From positions 59,740,109 through 59,804,108 of the forward strand of contig NW_027184085.1 of the NCBI RefSeq assembly GCF_041296385.1: a DNA stretch of 64,000 nucleotides. The letters are read 5' to 3'. Shown one piece after another: positions 61,830 through 64,000 of this stretch (the stretch's first letter is position 1; every line of letters begins with the position of its first letter). The notes below the pieces were generated by a model, which saw nothing but the letters and a program-made list of their open reading frames with translations, was not told where the DNA came from and ran no database searches. The position numbers and the translations under genes are program-made. This stretch comes from Aphelocoma coerulescens. Lineage: Eukaryota > Chordata > Aves > Passeriformes > Corvidae.

Positions 61830-64000
61830 TGTCATGAATCTCTACAGTCTGCTAAATTCCAGGAGCTTCCATAACATTTATTTATGTGTATTTTTTCCAT
61901 AAACATTTGTTTATGGTTTGGTTTGGTACTGTGAAACAAAATAATTGTGACAAATCCACATATACCTATGGTGTGTGAAACTAATACAAAGTAAGTAACA
62001 TTGGATCTGTTTGTGAGTTTGTGCGGGGTCACTTGTGATCACTAGAACCTGATCCACAAGGATCCCAAGACTATTTACATCTAGCATAAATTTGGAGAAT
62101 GTTGAAAAACTGCTACAATACAGAATGTTCTTTGGCTGCTCCTTTTATCAAACTAGTATACTCTTTTGCAAAAGCATCCAAAAATACTAACCTTTCTAGC
62201 AGATATTTGCAAGAATATAAATTACCCTCCTATTTTGAGCTAGGAAATACCTCATGTAGTCAAAACCAAAAATTTTCTATTTTGTTGAGGGTGGAACTGT
62301 TAGTCATATGCCTGCATGGTTGGTTGTCACTGTACTTTATTTCACATGCCCTTTTAATTCACACTAAACTTCTTCATCCACATTAAAACTATAGCTAAAA
62401 AAACAAAAAGTTTATTTTACTATCAGCCATTGTACTTCTTAATGCAATTATTTTTTATCAGACCCTAATACTAGATTTAGGACAACAGTCTTAACATTTT
62501 TCCATGGAAAGATGTAGTATGGTAGGAATTTCTTATTCCAGCATATTGTCAAGGTGGAAATTACTGCCTTGCAGTTTTGAATGCAAGTGTAAGTGTAAGC
62601 TTAGGCAACTATTGCTGGAAGTAAACATAAAGAAAATTAATGCAGAGACTAAGCAAGGTCAAAAAATAAACCTTCCCACAAGGTTAAATGACTTGAAAGT
62701 TCTTCAGTGGTAATTACATATTAGATCTCCCAAATCATATACACCAACTCCCTCTTCTTCCTCTTCCCCTCTCTTCCCAGATGCAAGTGATATGACTTTT
62801 TTCTTCTGATAAGGAATAGAAGGATGTTAGGAGAAAGATAAATACTGAAACATTTTATATCTCCCATATTTGAAAATGCCAGCCTTTCTTAAAACCTCTG
62901 ACCCAGTCCCAACTGATATCAAATACTTAAGTTCTCAAAAACCAGTATCACTTATTATTCCGTTTTAAAATTTACTCTAATTTTCTTCAAGTTACGTAGA
63001 TTTAAGAAACATCTAATTAGGAATACATGGCCTGCAGACCTCTTAAGGTATAACAGAATTAGTAAATAGAAAAAGGGCTGAATGTTCTTGTTTACATATT
63101 TGGGACATATAGGGAACTGTGGTGCAATTCTCTGTGCAGGGATAAAAGTTTCGTCTCTATTCAGGGAGAGGAAAACAGAGTTAGCAGAAAGAGTGCGAGG
63201 AAAACTAATTATTAGTTATTGTGGTGTATTTCCTACTCTTTCTCAAAATCTAGAATTCTTGAAAGGCAATTGCAGTCATTCAAGACTAATTTCACAATGC
63301 TTGCATAGGGGCGATTTAAGAGGTCACATCGAGTGAAATCCTGTTCTACAAGTACACTACATATTGTACAAACTTAATAACCTACTGTATGCATATTCAA
63401 GGAAATTAAGGTCTTTACAGCCGTTTAGGCTTTATAAGTAGCTTATCATAATAAAAAGTAACATATGGGGTAGGAGTAACACAGCTCTGGTCAACAGTCC
63501 CAGTCTTTGGATGTCTATCTAGTTGTCAAGCTGAACTTGTGTCTTCATGCTTTCTGGAGTCCAGAGGCAGCCTGCCCGTTGCCCATGCCCTGGATTTCCA
63601 GGATTCCTTTGTTTTTTTTCTCTTTTTACCATTTAAAGAACTAAGAACGGTTGTCAGCTGGCATCAGATTTTCACAGACTGTTCTGTTAGTCAAGCACAT
63701 CTTTTTCCACAGCACTAGTCTTGAAAGTACTTTAGTTCAAACGCCATCCCTTTAAAGAATATGGCAGTTGATCACATGAAGCTGAGCTTTATGGAGCTCA
63801 TGACGATGAAAGAATACCATCCAATTTTGGAATTCACTTCTGGTTTTCAGCTGTGCCACATTGGTGCTATTACTGTACATTTTATCATGACAGTTGCTTC
63901 TGTATTATTCCAGCTACATCAGTAATTCTGGGTCAGTCAGGTTAACACGCAGTGTGCTCTGTGTGATAAGTCTGAACATAACTTCCTGTACCATGCAAAA
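61830..64000. other. Unique AT-rich non-coding DNA
   Basis: No gene or repeat recognised up to the window edge. Reading frames are under 100 codons and lack known motifs. Confidence 0.55.

Noticed and set aside
1..64000. CRISPR arrays, operons, bacterial mobile elements
   Set aside because: No spaced repeats, ribosome-binding sites or dense coding; the sequence is vertebrate in character. The tandem repeats seen have no spacers.

Overview
The window looks like bird genomic DNA, and I found no gene in it that I can support. The evidence is the repeats: several 3' ends of CR1 LINEs with the characteristic terminal repeat of the type ATTCTATG, one 2.3 kb CR1 copy, long terminal repeats (LTRs) that I recognise as avian endogenous-retrovirus families, and an AT-rich background with low CpG. 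A songbird is plausible from the variety of LTRs, but the species cannot be read from this sequence. The window fits an intergenic desert or the inside of a very large intron. Open reading frames longer than about 100 codons fall in repeats, in low-complexity DNA, or in pyrimidine-rich stretches where stop codons are rare. I recognised no protein family outside the mobile elements.

Layout: 1-8965 is mostly unique AT-rich DNA with a T/G low-complexity tract (6537-6690) and a (CA)11 microsatellite. A CR1 3' end lies at 8966-9302, a CR1 tail at 13074-13147, and an ancient LINE remnant at 14430-14800. At 18588-19613 there is a minus-oriented ERVL-type solo LTR, followed closely by a second ancient LINE remnant (about 19720-19990). 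20-28.9 kb is unique DNA with a few small direct repeats. At 28919-29268 a solo LTR sits inside a GATA microsatellite. 31770-34067 is the longest CR1 copy, with the core of its reverse transcriptase deleted. Further CR1 fragments lie at 36643-36929 (+), 39782-39930 (-), 45180-45412 (+) and about 47900-48135 (-, ancient). A 1.3 kb solo LTR with decayed internal repeats occupies 41227-42538. A 301 bp solo LTR with a perfect 6 bp target duplication is at 57832-58132, followed by a pyrimidine-rich domain (about 58140-60050). A minus-oriented LTR is at 61293-61824.

Nothing here works as an operon or pathway. The biology on view is genome history: old LINE layers, later CR1 copies, and at least four separate LTR insertions reduced to solo LTRs. 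The two most exon-like unique segments (24834-24951 and 55294-55380) are reported as weak candidates only. I found no convincing new biological system. Family assignments rest on remembered consensus features and were not checked against a database.
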